Origin: Croceibacterium sp. TMG7-5b_MA50 | Lineage (GTDB): Bacteria; Pseudomonadota; Alphaproteobacteria; Sphingomonadales; Sphingomonadaceae | Direction: 5' to 3' | Assembly: GCF_039830145.1 (NCBI RefSeq) | Contig: NZ_CP156082.1 | Span: 576,001 to 640,000, forward strand | DNA: 64,000 nt | Shown here: positions 8,817 to 15,814 of the stretch, one piece after another | Layout of the letters: each line of letters opens with the position of its first letter | Numbering within the stretch: position 1 is the stretch's first letter | Notes under the pieces: generated by a model | Told to the model about the DNA's origin: nothing | Database searches by the model: none | Seen by the model: the letters and a program-made list of their open reading frames with translations, nothing else | Position numbers and translations under genes: made by a program

Positions 8817-9800
8817 CTAAATTGACGTCGCTGTGAGAGGCTCACTGGTGGCAGCAACCACGCCCGGTTTAACGGTCAACATGTCTCGCTTGATTGTTCT
8901 CCAAGCTTCGTGATGAAACTCCGCTAGTCGGCGACAACGTGGATCTATTTGCGTTGCCTCATACAACCGAGAGACGAGACGAGGATATAGGATCAAACGC
9001 TCCACGTCAGTGGCGCACACGTGAATTGCATTGATCGCGTCGTTGATCTTCTTCCATCGCGAGTGTGGCAGCATTATCTTATCAGCACCGACAACAATAC
9101 CGGTTACAAGTTTTGCGCTTTGAGGAGCGAAGTAACGGTCTTTGTGAGCAGTGAACCCCTCACGGAATATGATGGATCGGGCTGCTCTCAATACACCTAT
9201 TGTTGCTCGTTCACCTGACATTGTGACATCATCTACGTAGCAGCTCATTCTTAGATCGTGACTATTAGCCAAGTCGGCTAAATCGTTGAACATGCTGCGA
9301 CATGCCCAAAACGACATAATCGGGCTTACAGAACTGCCAGTCGGAAGGTGTCCATCAAAGCAAATCAAATTTGCAATCAGCCCTGCTACATCAGGTGCAC
9401 AATTAAGCTGATCCCGAAAAAAATGCATAACACGATGCTGCGGTACTTTTCGGTAGAATTTGGCTATATCTACCTTAATTAGCCCGCCGACGCCGACATG
9501 TGTCTGTGCGTTTGTGAGATAAGAGCGCTTCTTCACCGACGAGTGTAGATATTCCGGTACATCAAGACGAGCCAAGTAGCGATGCACTTGTTTGTGTAAG
9601 CTCTGAAGCGCCTTTCCAGGTTCTTCGATTCTTCGACCGGTCTGAGGGTGAGGATAAACGGAGTACCCGCCATCCTTGGCCAAAGACTCCAGCTTATCTA
9701 GTTGCCACCCAAGCCGATTTGCCAACGCCTGTGGCGAACGAAGTCCATAAAGATGACAGCGATCAAGCGGCAGACGCTTAGCGGCTTGTTTCTTTACCAA
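8817..9800 (-). CDS. Retron-type reverse transcriptase
   Basis: This 327-residue RT should copy part of its cognate RNA into single-stranded msDNA. Motif A is KVDIAKFY (residues 109-116, catalytic D111), motif B is LPTGSSVSP (152-160), and the catalytic YVDD box is at 188-191. Two retron hallmarks are present: NAQTH (97-101, the NAxxH of region X, just before motif A as in Ec86 RT) and VTG (232-234, region Y). No maturase or integrase domain follows, so it is not a group II intron RT. The start used is TTG 9800, preceded by GAGG; an earlier TTG at 9833 lacks such a site. It overlaps the upstream HTH gene by 23 bp. Base composition is clearly AT-richer than neighbours, suggesting acquisition. 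Lack of an ATG start makes the N-terminus uncertain. Confidence 0.93.
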   Translation of the reverse strand: MVKKQAAKRLPLDRCHLYGLRSPQALANRLGWQLDKLESLAKDGGYSVYPHPQTGRRIEEPGKALQSLHKQVHRYLARLDVPEYLHSSVKKRSYLTNAQTHVGVGGLIKVDIAKFYRKVPQHRVMHFFRDQLNCAPDVAGLIANLICFDGHLPTGSSVSPIMSFWACRSMFNDLADLANSHDLRMSCYVDDVTMSGERATIGVLRAARSIIFREGFTAHKDRYFAPQSAKLVTGIVVGADKIMLPHSRWKKINDAINAIHVCATDVERLILYPRLVSRLYEATQIDPRCRRLAEFHHEAWRTIKRDMLTVKPGVVAATSEPLTATSI

Positions 9801-10092
9801 CCTCGAGGTCCTCGTCTTCAGCAATCCACTCAAGCATTTTTAGAACTTTATCAGCTACAAAAATCCGCGCCTTGTCAAACCGCAATTCATTAGAACGCTC
9901 AGCAAAAAGCATTAATGATGATAAAGGAACCTCAAATCGTTCTGCATATCTACGTAGAATATCGAGACTAGGTTCCTTTTTATCTCGCTCAATTTCGTTC
10001 AAATAAGAACGAGATATACCAATTTGATCGGCCATCTCGGCTTGCGAAAGCCTGTGATATTGGCGCATTGTCTTCAATGCTCTGTCGTACAT
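9778..10092 (-). CDS. XRE-family HTH protein, retron accessory gene
   Basis: This is a 104-residue protein. Residues 7-60 form a Cro/C1-type helix-turn-helix (LSQAEMADQIGISRSYLNEIE). The tail of about 40 residues is charged (RFDKARIFVADKVLKMLEW) and ends in an acidic stretch. ATG 10092 has GGAG six bases upstream. The gene lies between the structured RNA region and the RT gene and overlaps the RT start, so it is almost certainly part of the same transcript. HTH proteins are the accessory gene of one published retron class (type VI, from memory). It could be the effector, a repressor of the retron, or both; the sequence alone does not decide. Confidence 0.88.
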   Translation of the reverse strand: MYDRALKTMRQYHRLSQAEMADQIGISRSYLNEIERDKKEPSLDILRRYAERFEVPLSSLMLFAERSNELRFDKARIFVADKVLKMLEWIAEDEDLEVGKETSR

Positions 10093-10100
10093 GACAATCT

Positions 10101-10118
10101 CCAACAAACCTCTGTTGG
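10101..10118 (-). promoter_or_regulatory. Hairpin over the ribosome-binding site of the retron HTH gene
   Basis: On the minus strand CCAACA (10118-10113) pairs perfectly with TGTTGG (10106-10101) around a 6-nt loop. The 3' arm ends at the GGAG used for the HTH start at 10092, so the fold could limit its translation. Its 5' arm can alternatively pair with CTGTTGAGG at 10473-10465, making a switch between two structures possible. This is inference from base pairing only. Confidence 0.4.
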
Positions 10119-10122
10119 TGAG

Positions 10123-10401
10123 GAATCAAGGGGGTTTACGAGAGGAATTCCCCGACCTTCAGTACCACGCGCCAGAGCTTAAGACCGAAGTCCAAGATAG
10201 CGATGGCAGTCCTCCAAGTCTCCGGCACAAGAAGATGGTTCCGAAGGAACCGCCTAATTGAACCAAATCTCGTTCGCTTCTTCTTCACAATCGATGAGTG
10301 AATTATGTTCACGTGAATGTACTCCATACGACCAATACCTTGATTGGCTTGGTCCCACACGCATGAAGTACCAACGAAAGAAGAAGCACCCCCCTTAACC
10401 C
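10123..10401 (-). ncRNA. Candidate retron msr-msd RNA
   Basis: The minus strand here sits directly upstream of the HTH-RT genes, where retron RNA is expected. The ends pair: GGGTTAAGGGGG (10401-10390) with CCCCCTTGATTC (10134-10123), 12 pairs with three G-U, as an a1:a2 stem would. Inside, GCTTCTTCTT... pairs perfectly for 10 bp (10387-10378 with 10285-10276) and encloses two hairpins: GACCAA/TTGGTC (10354-10349 with 10335-10330) and GTGAA/TTCAC (10312-10308 with 10302-10298). Next, ACGAGA (10273-10268) pairs with TCTCGT (10143-10138) and encloses about 124 nt, including the hairpin GGTTCC/GGAACC (10251-10237). The two inner stems abut, giving a three-way junction. The exact msr/msd border, branching G and ends are not determined. 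Confidence 0.6.
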
Positions 10402-10572
10402 TTCGCGTCCGGTCCACACGGACGCGCCTTATCGGTGGCGGTGGCGTCCCCCGGGAGAGGAAGCCCTCAACAGCCGACAAGTGTGAGGATCTCCTTGCGG
10501 AGCTCCCGCAGATGATTGCTCATCCCGAGTTGCAGTGGGTTTATGTTGTACCTTTCTCGATTGTGTGGCTGC

Positions 10573-10601
10573 TGTGTAGCAAGGTGGTCGCCATGTGTCA
10601 A
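10573..10601 (-). promoter_or_regulatory. Possible promoter of the retron transcript
   Basis: The minus strand carries a consensus -35 hexamer TTGACA (10601-10596), a 17-bp spacer and TACACA (10578-10573) as a weak -10. It points toward the RNA and the HTH-RT genes, with an expected start near 10566. That would leave about 165 nt of leader before the a1-like arm, containing a perfect 8-bp hairpin (CGCGTCCG at 10426-10419 with CGGACGCG at 10411-10404). The stretch 10427-10677 otherwise holds no gene I can support. Confidence 0.3.
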
Positions 10602-10977
10602 CCTTTATTCGCTGTTGGCGAATTACCTGGCTTGTTTGTCTTTCCTACACTCACCTCCCGCTCCTACACTCCCGCGCATGAGCAACCGCCGCAACACCTC
10701 GCCCAGGCGCCCCAAGCCGCTGCAGCCTTACCTGCGGCTGCCCGCCTTCCTCCCCGTACCCCTGCGCGCCCGCCGAGGCGGGTGGACGCCGCAGCGGCAG
10801 GCGCGGTTCATCGGCTTGTTGGCGCAGGTCGGCTGCGTCCGCACCGTCGCGCAGGGCGGAGGCCTCACCCGCGCCGGCGCCTACCGCCTGCGCCGCCGCC
10901 CGCAGGCGGGGTCTTTCAACTCCGCGTCGGCCGCCTCGCCCACCATCCGTTCAGCAAGGACCGGGGGACAAGCGGGA

Positions 10978-11003
10978 GGTGTCAACTTAGTGTCAACTTC
11001 CGC
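10978..11003. repeat. Short tandem-containing repeat, copy 1
   Basis: This 26-bp unit is built from GTGTCAACTT written twice with one base between, flanked by G and CCGC. An identical copy lies at 11069-11094, and a single degenerate half-site (GTGTCAACCTT) is at 10595-10605. On the minus strand each decamer contains TTGACAC, resembling a -35 hexamer, so the unit could be a protein-binding or promoter element. It lies inside the decayed gene region. Confidence 0.7.
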
Positions 11004-11068
11004 GTCCCGGCACCACCGTCGCACCCGCTCAGGACCGTCCGGCGGCGGGTGCATTCCCTCGTCAGGTA

Positions 11069-11094
11069 GGTGTCAACTTAGTGTCAACTTCCGC
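11069..11094. repeat. Short tandem-containing repeat, copy 2
   Basis: This is an exact direct copy of the 26-bp unit at 10978-11003, spaced 91 bp start to start. Two copies with unrelated sequence between them are too few and too short for a CRISPR array. Together they may mark the edge of the acquired segment or a regulatory array for the small membrane protein gene at 11189. Confidence 0.7.
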
Positions 11095-11188
11095 AGCGCA
11101 GCCCGCCAAATCCCGGCGGACGGAGGCTTCAGGAAACCCCGCGCCCCTCACACGTTCGTCCTCTAACGAAACCAATGGGAGAACATGC

Positions 11189-11404
11189 ATGGCTGGCGGT
11201 TTATGGGGCGTGCTGACGATCCTCGGACCCATCCTGATCGTCGTGGTGATCGCCTGGGCCATGCTGCGCAATCGCGGCGGCACCCGGCAGGAGATCGACC
11301 GGGCGGAGCAGGGTGCCGCCAATCTGCGGGACCGGTTGGATGCCGAGGCGCAGGTGACGGACCACACCATCACCCCGGCGGACGATCCCACCCTCCGGCG
11401 CTAG
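11189..11404 (+). CDS. Small single-pass membrane protein, unknown function
   Basis: This 71-residue product starts with MAGGLWGV, has one strong transmembrane helix (ILGPILIVVVIAWAML, residues 11-26) and a charged cytoplasmic tail with RQEIDRAEQGAANLRDRLDAE that could form a short coiled coil. GGGAGAA lies nine bases before ATG 11189. High GC and codon use return to the chromosomal pattern, so this gene belongs to the backbone rather than the retron island. Similar small proteins occur in sphingomonads, but I cannot assign a role. It is convergent with the cinA-like gene, with 9 bp between stops. Confidence 0.75.
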   Translation: MAGGLWGVLTILGPILIVVVIAWAMLRNRGGTRQEIDRAEQGAANLRDRLDAEAQVTDHTITPADDPTLRR

Positions 11405-11413
11405 AACCCGCGC

Positions 11414-12169
11414 CTACAACCCGCCGGGCGTCCAGTCCCACCCGGCAGCACCCAGGGCATCGCACAAAGTGTCGCGGCACGAAGCCAGCATCGCCGCATC
11501 GGTGCTGCGGATCACGAAGTTGGCGCCGCTGCGCCCCTCTTTGAAAAAGGGATAGCTGCCGATCTGGCATCCCTCATGGGCCTTCTCCACGGTGCGCAGG
11601 ATGTCCGCCACCTCGCTCTCCGGCGCGGGGCTGCCGATCGTCTCGGACAGCAGCGGCAGCCCGCCCTCCAGCGTGCCGCTCAGCATGTCGAGCATCCCCG
11701 CGGTGATCCCCGGCACCCCCGCCATCAGGAAGATGTTGCCATGCCTGATCCCCGGCGCCCCGCTGATCCGGTTGGGGATCAGCTCCGCCCCTTCCGGCAC
11801 CCGCGCCATCCGCAGCCGCGCCGGATTGGTCCCGCCGCGGGTGGAGTAATACTCCTCCAGCATGGCCCGCGCCTCCGGATGCTCGACGACGGCCACGCCC
11901 AGGGCGGCGGCGACCGCGTCCACGGTGATGTCGTCATGCGTCGGCCCGATCCCGCCGGTGGTGAACAGGTAATCGTTGCGGGCGCGAAGCTGGTTCACCG
12001 CCTCCACGATCCGCTCCTCCACATCGGGCACCACCCGCACCTCCGCCAGCCGGATCGCCTGCACCCCCAGCCACCCGGCGATCTGCGCGATGTTCTTGTC
12101 CTGCGTCCGGCCGGAGAGGATCTCGTCCCCGATCACGATCAGCGCGGCGGTCCAGATGCGGTCTGTCAT
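11414..12169 (-). CDS. CinA/MoaB-like molybdopterin-binding domain protein
   Basis: This 251-residue protein has the competence-damage/molybdopterin-binding (MoCF) fold at its N-terminus: ALIVIGDEILSGRTQDKN and YLFTTGGIGPTHDDIT are diagnostic. The C-terminal nicotinamide-mononucleotide amidase domain of full-length CinA is missing, as in many alphaproteobacterial stand-alone versions. Proteins of this type have been linked to ADP-ribose or NMN metabolism, but the substrate here is open. Start ATG 12169 fits the homologous region (MTDRIWTAALIVIGDE). It is divergent from corA, with 74 bp between starts. Confidence 0.88.
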   Translation of the reverse strand: MTDRIWTAALIVIGDEILSGRTQDKNIAQIAGWLGVQAIRLAEVRVVPDVEERIVEAVNQLRARNDYLFTTGGIGPTHDDITVDAVAAALGVAVVEHPEARAMLEEYYSTRGGTNPARLRMARVPEGAELIPNRISGAPGIRHGNIFLMAGVPGITAGMLDMLSGTLEGGLPLLSETIGSPAPESEVADILRTVEKAHEGCQIGSYPFFKEGRSGANFVIRSTDAAMLASCRDTLCDALGAAGWDWTPGGL

Positions 12170-12243
12170 GGAACAGGCGATAGGCGAGGCCGGCGCCACG
12201 CGCCAGATTGCACCGCACGGCGCCCTCTGGCACGCCACGCTCC

Positions 12244-13209
12244 ATGACCATCGCCGCCGCCCGCCGCTACCGCAACGGTTCCGTGATCGACCACCAGCTC
12301 GCCCCGGACGCCCCGCCGGCCGGGGAGGGGGAGTTCGACTGGATCGGCCTCGTCGAACCGACGGAGGAGGAGATGGACGAGGTCAGCGCCCGCTACCACC
12401 TGCACCCGCTGGCGGTGGAGGACGCGCTCGGCCGGCGGCAGATGCCCAAGGCCGAAAGCTATGCCCACCAGCTGTTCGTGGTGGCGAAGACCGCCGCCTT
12501 CGCCGACGATGACCGCATCGTCTACGGCCAGACGGCGATCTTCATGGGGGCCGACTTCATCGTCAGCGTCCGCCAGGGTAACGACCAGGGCCACCACGCG
12601 TTGCGGCAGGAGATGGAGAGCCTGCCCGACCGGCTGGCCGAAGGGCCGGACATCGTGCTGCACGGCCTGCTCGACTTCATCGTCGACAATTACAGCCCGC
12701 TGCTCGATCGATTGGAGCAGATCGTGGACGAGATGGAGGACGCCGCCGTCGCCAGCTTCCCCCGGCCCGACTCCATCCGCCGCATCTTCCGCCTGCGCCG
12801 GGAGATGCGCCGGTTCGAGGAGATCGCCGGCCGGACGGAGGAGGTGGCCGGCAAGCTCAGCCAGGTGCCGCTGCCCTGCATCGACGAACACGCCCGGCCA
12901 TATTTCCGCGACATCTACGACCATGCCAAGCGCGCGGAAAGCCGCGCCCGCTGGCTGACCGATACGCTGGGCAACATCGTCGACATCGCCGGCCTGCTGG
13001 AACAGAGCCGACAGGGCGACATCAGCCGGCAACTGGCTGGCTGGGCCGCGATCCTGGCGGTGCCGACGGCGATCGCCGGCATCTACGGCATGAATTTCGA
13101 GAACATGCCCGAATTGCAGACCCGCTACGGCTACTTCGTGGTGCTGGGCGTGATGGCGTCGATCTGCACCGGGCTCTACATCCGGTTCCGGCGGATGGGC
13201 TGGCTATAG
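12244..13209 (+). CDS. corA: CorA-family magnesium/divalent cation transporter
   Basis: This is a 321-residue inner-membrane channel. A long cytoplasmic alpha/beta domain (residues 1-260) is followed by two transmembrane helices at the C-terminus. The invariant selectivity motif GMN is present in [14 protein letters not shown], just after the first helix ([16 protein letters not shown]). CorA channels admit Mg2+ and sometimes Co2+, Ni2+ or Zn2+; a zinc-exporting ZntB relative is possible. The gene converges on folD, and the two share the palindromic six bases CTATAG (13204-13209) as overlapping stop codons. Confidence 0.93.
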   Translation: MTIAAARRYRNGSVIDHQLAPDAPPAGEGEFDWIGLVEPTEEEMDEVSARYHLHPLAVEDALGRRQMPKAESYAHQLFVVAKTAAFADDDRIVYGQTAIFMGADFIVSVRQGNDQGHHALRQEMESLPDRLAEGPDIVLHGLLDFIVDNYSPLLDRLEQIVDEMEDAAVASFPRPDSIRRIFRLRREMRRFEEIAGRTEEVAGKLSQVPLPCIDEHARPYFRDIYDHAKRAESRARWLTDTLGNIVDIAGLLEQSRQGDISRQLAGWAAILAVPTAIAGIYGMNFENMPELQTRYGYFVVLGVMASICTGLYIRFRRMGWL

Positions 13210-14091
13210 CTCCGCCGCCTCCATCACCCGCTCGCCCGCGGCGGCGCGCGCGGCCTTGACTGTGTTGCTCAGCAGGCAGGCAATGGTCATGGGGCCCACG
13301 CCGCCCGGCACCGGGGTCACCGCGCGGGCATGATCCAGCTCGGCAAAGGCGACGTCGCCCACCAGCCGGTCCTTGCCGTTGGCGCCCGGCACGCGGGTGA
13401 TGCCGACATCGATCACCACCGCGCCCGGCTTCACCCAGTCGCCGCGCACCAGTTCGGGCGCGCCGGCGGCGGCCACGATCACGTCCGCCTTGCGGGCGAT
13501 GGCGGGCAGCCCCTTGGTATGGATGTGCGTGACGGTGACGGTCGCCTCCCGCTCCAGCAGCAGCATGGCGATGGGCTTGCCGACGATGTTCGACTTGCCG
13601 ATCACCACCACGTCCAGCCCCATCAGGTCGGGCAGCACGCTGTCGAGCAGCATCATGACGCCCAGCGGGGTGCAGGGCACGATGCCGCCGGTGCCGGTGG
13701 ACAGCCGTCCGACATTCACCGGGTGGAACCCGTCCACATCCTTGTCCGGGTGGATCGCGTCCAGCACCAGTCCCTGGTCGATATGCGGCGGCAGCGGCAC
13801 CTGGCACAGGATGCCGTGGACGGCAGGATCGGCGTTCAGCTCCTCGATCACGGCCAGCAGGTCGTCCTGCGTGGTGTCGGCGGGCAGCAGGCGTTCAAAG
13901 CTGGCGATGCCGACCTTGCGGCACCCGGCGATCTTGCGGCGGACATAGACCTGGCTGGCCGGGTCCTCCCCCACCAGCACCACCGCCAGGCCGGGCCGCG
14001 GGCCGCCACCGGCGACCAGCGCGGCGACCTCCGCCGCGGTGTGTTCGTCCACCGACGCTGCCAGCGCCTTGCCGTCGATCACCTGTGCCAT
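13204..14091 (-). CDS. folD: Methylenetetrahydrofolate dehydrogenase/cyclohydrolase
   Basis: This 295-residue bifunctional enzyme interconverts 5,10-methylene-THF, methenyl-THF and 10-formyl-THF with NADP. Family motifs include [14 protein letters not shown] with the catalytic lysine, [17 protein letters not shown] and [14 protein letters not shown], and a Rossmann stretch [21 protein letters not shown] 14091 has GGAAGG before it. It lies 22 bp downstream of metF on the same strand, so metF-folD is an operon. In the context of the nearby ligM-like gene it can oxidise methyl-derived C1 units toward formyl-THF. Confidence 0.97.
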   Translation of the reverse strand: MAQVIDGKALAASVDEHTAAEVAALVAGGGPRPGLAVVLVGEDPASQVYVRRKIAGCRKVGIASFERLLPADTTQDDLLAVIEELNADPAVHGILCQVPLPPHIDQGLVLDAIHPDKDVDGFHPVNVGRLSTGTGGIVPCTPLGVMMLLDSVLPDLMGLDVVVIGKSNIVGKPIAMLLLEREATVTVTHIHTKGLPAIARKADVIVAAAGAPELVRGDWVKPGAVVIDVGITRVPGANGKDRLVGDVAFAELDHARAVTPVPGGVGPMTIACLLSNTVKAARAAAGERVMEAAEL

Positions 14092-14113
14092 TGCCCAAAC
14101 CTTCCCGCGCCCG

Positions 14114-14998
14114 TCAGTGCCGGGCGGCATAGCCATTGATCCATTCGGCGGACGCGGTCAGCGCGCCGAATGGGTAGAGATGCAGTCGCACGCGCCCATG
14201 GTCCGGTCCGAGCCGCCGCTCAAGCGATTCGACCAGCCGGTCCGGCCCGGCGCTGCCCAGCAGGCTGGTGAGCGAGATGCCGTATTTGCGCAGCACCCCG
14301 GCCGACGCACCCACGCCGCAGCGCCGGGCGAAGCCGAGCAGCCGCTTGATCCCGGCGGGGCCGGGCACGCCGATGCGCACCGGGACGTCGATCCCGCGCG
14401 CCCGCAGCTCCGTCACCCAGTTCACGATGGCATCGTCGTCGAAGCCGAACTGCGTCACCACCAGCGGCAGCATGCCCCGCGCGCGCACCGCCGCCAGCTT
14501 ACGCTCCATCCATAGCCACAGCTCCTCCCGCGCGACAGCGGGGTGCCCTTCCGGGTGGCCGCCGATCCCGACCACCGCGATCCCGTGCCGGTCCAGCAGG
14601 CCACTGTCGATGATCTGCAGCGAATCCTCGAACGGCCCTTCGGAGCGGGAGGGATCGCCCGCGATCACGAACACCCGCCGGACTCCGGCCTCGGCGGTCA
14701 CACGCGCCAGATATATGTCGAGCTCAGCCGCGGAGGTGAGGCGGCGGGCGGACAGGTGGACGATCGGCTCGAAGCCGAGGTCGCGCACCAGCCGGGCGGC
14801 GGCGACCCGCTGATCCACGGTCTCACCCGGCAGGAAGGTCACCGCGATTTGCGTGCGGGGCCGGATGAGCGGCGCCGCCGCGCGCAGGCTGTCGAGCTCG
14901 TTCGCGGTCATCTCCAGCGAATAGCCGTCGGCCATGCTGGTGCGCGCGCGTTCCCAGTCCGGATGGATCGCGGCGTAGGAGACGGGGTTGTCAGTCAT
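14114..14998 (-). CDS. metF: 5,10-methylenetetrahydrofolate reductase family protein
   Basis: This 294-residue TIM-barrel flavoprotein is of the MetF family. [36 protein letters not shown] and [12 protein letters not shown] match family blocks for folate and FAD binding, although it is more divergent than housekeeping MetF. ATG 14998 is preceded by GGGAGG. In Sphingobium SYK-6, metF lies with ligM and runs in the oxidative direction to recycle 5-methyl-THF produced by O-demethylation. The location here, divergent from a hydrolase-ligM-like pair and upstream of folD, suggests the same job. A role in methionine synthesis cannot be excluded. Confidence 0.85.
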   Translation of the reverse strand: MTDNPVSYAAIHPDWERARTSMADGYSLEMTANELDSLRAAAPLIRPRTQIAVTFLPGETVDQRVAAARLVRDLGFEPIVHLSARRLTSAAELDIYLARVTAEAGVRRVFVIAGDPSRSEGPFEDSLQIIDSGLLDRHGIAVVGIGGHPEGHPAVAREELWLWMERKLAAVRARGMLPLVVTQFGFDDDAIVNWVTELRARGIDVPVRIGVPGPAGIKRLLGFARRCGVGASAGVLRKYGISLTSLLGSAGPDRLVESLERRLGPDHGRVRLHLYPFGALTASAEWINGYAARH

Positions 14999-15092
14999 GC
15001 ATTCGCCTCCCGATACCCACATGCCGGCCATAGGCGCATGTGCCGGCTGGACAAAGCCCTGCCATGTCGTGCATCCTTCAGATAGGCGAATA

Positions 15093-15108
15093 TTTCATAT
15101 CCATGAAA
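15093..15108. promoter_or_regulatory. Palindrome in the divergent metF / hydrolase-ligM promoter region
   Basis: TTTCAT (15093-15098) and ATGAAA (15103-15108) are exact inverted repeats with a 4-bp spacer. They are the only clear dyad I see in the 114 bp between the metF start (14998) and the hydrolase start (15113), and they sit almost on the latter. In SYK-6 the MarR-type regulator DesR controls ligM and desA through an inverted repeat. Whether this site matches its motif I cannot say from memory. Confidence 0.4.
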
Positions 15109-15112
15109 GGCC

Positions 15113-15802
15113 TTGAAGCTGTTTCTTCTGCCCGGACTGATCTGCGACGGCGGGATCTTCGCCAGCCAGAGCGCCGCCTTCCCTCAGGCGCGGGCGCTGG
15201 ATGGCTATGACGGTGCGGACAGTCTTGGCGCCATGGCCGCCGCCGTGCTGCGCCACGCGGACAGCGAGGGAACAGCCGAGTTCGATCTGCTGGGTCACTC
15301 CATGGGCGGGCGTGTCGTGCTGGAAGTGTTCCGCATGGCGCCCGATCGGGTGCGCCGGCTGGCGCTGGTCAGCACCGGGGTCCATCCGGTCGGGGCGGGG
15401 GAGCAGGCCAAGCGCCATGCCTTGCGTGATCTGGGCCGGACGCATGGCTTTGCCGCGCTGGTTGACGAATGGTTGCCGCCGATGCTTGCCCCGGCGAACC
15501 ATGCCGACCTTTACAAGCCGCTCCGCGCCATGTGCCTCGCCCAGGGACAGGCCCGGTTCGAGGCGGATACCGCCGCGCTGCTCGGCCGGCAGGAGGCTGC
15601 CTCGCTGCTTCCCCGGATCACCTGCCCCGTGCTGGTCATGACCGGCGCGCTGGATGGCTGGGCTTCGCCTGCGCAGCACCAGGCGATCGCCGACGCCTTG
15701 CCCGATGCCACCTGCGTGATCGTCCCCGATGCCGGCCACATGCTGCCGGCGGAGGCGCCGCGCGCGGTCAACGACGCCATCGCCGCTTGGCTGGCGCGAT
15801 AA
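15113..15802 (+). CDS. Alpha/beta-fold hydrolase
   Basis: This 229-residue esterase-like protein has the nucleophile elbow GHSMGG (S63), acid D181 in GALDGW and H209 in DAGHMLP, a complete catalytic triad. The N-terminus MKLFLLPGLICDGG is the usual first strand with an oxyanion-hole loop. The only in-frame start is TTG 15113, since a stop lies three codons upstream, and its ribosome-binding site is poor. ATG 15103 is out of frame. It lies 12 bp before the ligM-like gene and is surely cotranscribed. An aromatic ester substrate is plausible but not shown. Confidence 0.85.
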   Translation: MKLFLLPGLICDGGIFASQSAAFPQARALDGYDGADSLGAMAAAVLRHADSEGTAEFDLLGHSMGGRVVLEVFRMAPDRVRRLALVSTGVHPVGAGEQAKRHALRDLGRTHGFAALVDEWLPPMLAPANHADLYKPLRAMCLAQGQARFEADTAALLGRQEAASLLPRITCPVLVMTGALDGWASPAQHQAIADALPDATCVIVPDAGHMLPAEAPRAVNDAIAAWLAR

Positions 15803-15814
15803 ACAGGAGAGAGG

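Larger units (their letters stand above)
10678..11166 (+). pseudogene. Decayed small gene with helix-turn-helix-like N-terminus
   Basis: From ATG 10678 about 80 residues look protein-like: a basic N-terminus, then GGWTPQRQARFIGLLAQVG and LTRAGAYRLRRRPQAGSF. This matches, from memory, a family of short sphingomonad proteins of unknown function with a putative DNA-binding helix pattern. After SF (about 10915) the expected continuation is lost and the frame runs through two copies of a short repeat without protein character. I read it as a truncated remnant rather than an intact 162-residue gene. No ribosome-binding site is obvious before the ATG. Confidence 0.4.

Noticed and set aside
8817-9833. 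RT considered as group II intron or diversity-generating element
   Set aside because: There is no maturase or endonuclease domain and no template repeat, while NAxxH and VTG specify a retron.
10136-10480. 114-residue minus-strand frame upstream of the HTH gene
   Set aside because: It has no protein-like features, and base pairing across it points to a structural RNA instead.
10978-11094. Two identical 26-bp repeats considered as a CRISPR remnant
   Set aside because: Only two units, internal tandem structure, 65-bp spacing and no cas genes.
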